DNA of 64,000 bases from Arthrobacter sp. EM1 (lineage in GTDB: Bacteria > Actinomycetota > Actinomycetes > Actinomycetales > Micrococcaceae): the NCBI RefSeq assembly GCF_029964055.1, contig NZ_CP124836.1, positions 2,790,001-2,854,000 of the forward strand. Direction: 5' to 3'. Numbering within the stretch: position 1 is the stretch's first letter; each line of letters starts with the position of its first letter. Both the position numbers and the translations under genes were made by a program. The notes under the pieces were generated by a model that was not told the origin of the DNA, made no database searches, and was given only the letters and a program-made list of their open reading frames with translations. Of the stretch, positions 63,295 to 64,000 are shown one piece after another.

Positions 63295-64000
63295 TCCGGG
63301 TCGAGAACGTCAGCAAGAGTTTCGGCAGCTTCAAGGCCCTTGACGGGCTCACGCTGCGGGCCGGCGAAGGAACGGTGCTGGGACTGCTGGGACCAAACGG
63401 TTCCGGCAAGACCACCACCGTCAAGGTGCTCACCACCTTGTTGTCCCCTGACAGCGGCGACGCCCGGGTCGCCGGCCACTCGGTGCTCAGCCATCCGGAG
63501 CTGGTGCGGCGGAACCTGGGCCTGTCCGGCCAGTATGCCGCCGTGGACGAGAAACTAACGGCCTTCGAAAACCTGCACATGGTGGGCCGGCTCTACGGGA
63601 TGAACCGACGGACCGCCACGGCCAGGGCACACGAACTCCTCGAGAGCTTCCGGCTCACCGACGTCGCAGGCAAACGCTCCGGGACGTTTTCCGGCGGCAT
63701 GCGGCGCCGGCTGGACCTCGCCGGAGCCATAGTCGCCCGGCCCAAGGTCGTTGTACTGGACGAGCCAACCACCGGACTTGACCCGCGGGGCCGCCTCGAT
63801 ACCTGGGACGTTGTGTCCGGTCTTGTGGCGGACGGCACCACCGTGCTGCTCACCACCCAGTACCTCGAGGAGGCCGATCGGCTCGCAGACCACATCGCCG
63901 TCATTAACCACGGCCGCGTCATCGCGGAGGGGACCGCGACGGAACTGAAACAAAGCGCCGGATCCGAACGGATCGACGTCGTGATGCGCAACGCCGCCGA
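63291..64000 (+). CDS. ABC transporter ATP-binding protein, DrrA type, 5' part
   Basis: The gene runs off the window; about 236 residues are visible. LLGPNGSGKTTTVKVL is Walker A, FSGGMRRRLDLAGAIVARP the signature, VVVLDEPTTGLDPRG Walker B and LLTTQYLEEADRLADHIAVI the switch region, the pattern of DrrA-type drug exporters. GTG 63291 overlaps the mbtH stop (GTGA). A membrane partner (DrrB-like) should follow. It probably exports the NRPS product. Confidence 0.93.
   Translation, partial: MIRVENVSKSFGSFKALDGLTLRAGEGTVLGLLGPNGSGKTTTVKVLTTLLSPDSGDARVAGHSVLSHPELVRRNLGLSGQYAAVDEKLTAFENLHMVGRLYGMNRRTATARAHELLESFRLTDVAGKRSGTFSGGMRRRLDLAGAIVARPKVVVLDEPTTGLDPRGRLDTWDVVSGLVADGTTVLLTTQYLEEADRLADHIAVINHGRVIAEGTATELKQSAGSERIDVVMRNAA

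Overview
This 64 kb window is high-GC actinobacterial chromosome. Gene content, frequent GTG and TTG starts, actinobacterial gene pairs (cystathionine beta-synthase next to cystathionine gamma-synthase, FprA, a GT87 mannosyltransferase) and protein sequences resembling those of Arthrobacter and Pseudarthrobacter point to the Micrococcaceae. The placement rests on protein resemblance by eye, with no search run. No rRNA, CRISPR array, prophage or intact insertion sequence was seen.

Layout. 1-8.2 kb is a one-carbon operon: sarcosine oxidase soxBDAG, serine dehydratase sdaA, formyltetrahydrofolate deformylase purU, then pdxS. Together they turn sarcosine into glycine, methylene-THF, serine and finally pyruvate, with PurU freeing THF. 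8.4-29 kb is a mosaic of housekeeping and accessory genes: a DEAD-box helicase, a MOSC protein, a GT87 transferase, cbs-metB, a permease, an AlkA-type glycosylase, an acyl-CoA ligase, thioredoxin, acetyltransferases, DUF1810, an EAL protein with a 58-residue DUF1059 partner, an ArsR/SRPBCC pair and tRNA-Tyr. Four decayed genes lie here: an aldehyde dehydrogenase fragment, a frameshifted membrane protein between repeats, an internally deleted VOC gene and an internally deleted MgtC gene. 29-34 kb carries YajQ, HtpX, an MFS exporter and a Fur-catalase operon.

34-40.5 kb is an alcohol/aldehyde block on the minus strand: GAF regulator, acetaldehyde-type dehydrogenase, DUF779 protein, zinc alcohol dehydrogenase and an amino-acid permease. 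40.7-47.3 kb has FprA, RarD, a signalling operon (small STAS-like protein, GGDEF-EAL protein, SAM methyltransferase) and a tandem universal stress protein. 47.5-52 kb is a GABA/putrescine module: gabT and an aminobutyraldehyde-type dehydrogenase, with a divergent PucR regulator.

52-64 kb is the most unusual part: a small secreted protein, a 3525-residue trimodular nonribosomal peptide synthetase (C-A-T three times, then a thioesterase), an MbtH protein and the start of a DrrA-type ABC exporter that runs off the window. The first condensation domain resembles EntF, and by hand alignment the three adenylation pockets are almost the same, so a capped tripeptide of three similar residues is a reasonable hypothesis. 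This cluster is the best candidate for an undescribed system.
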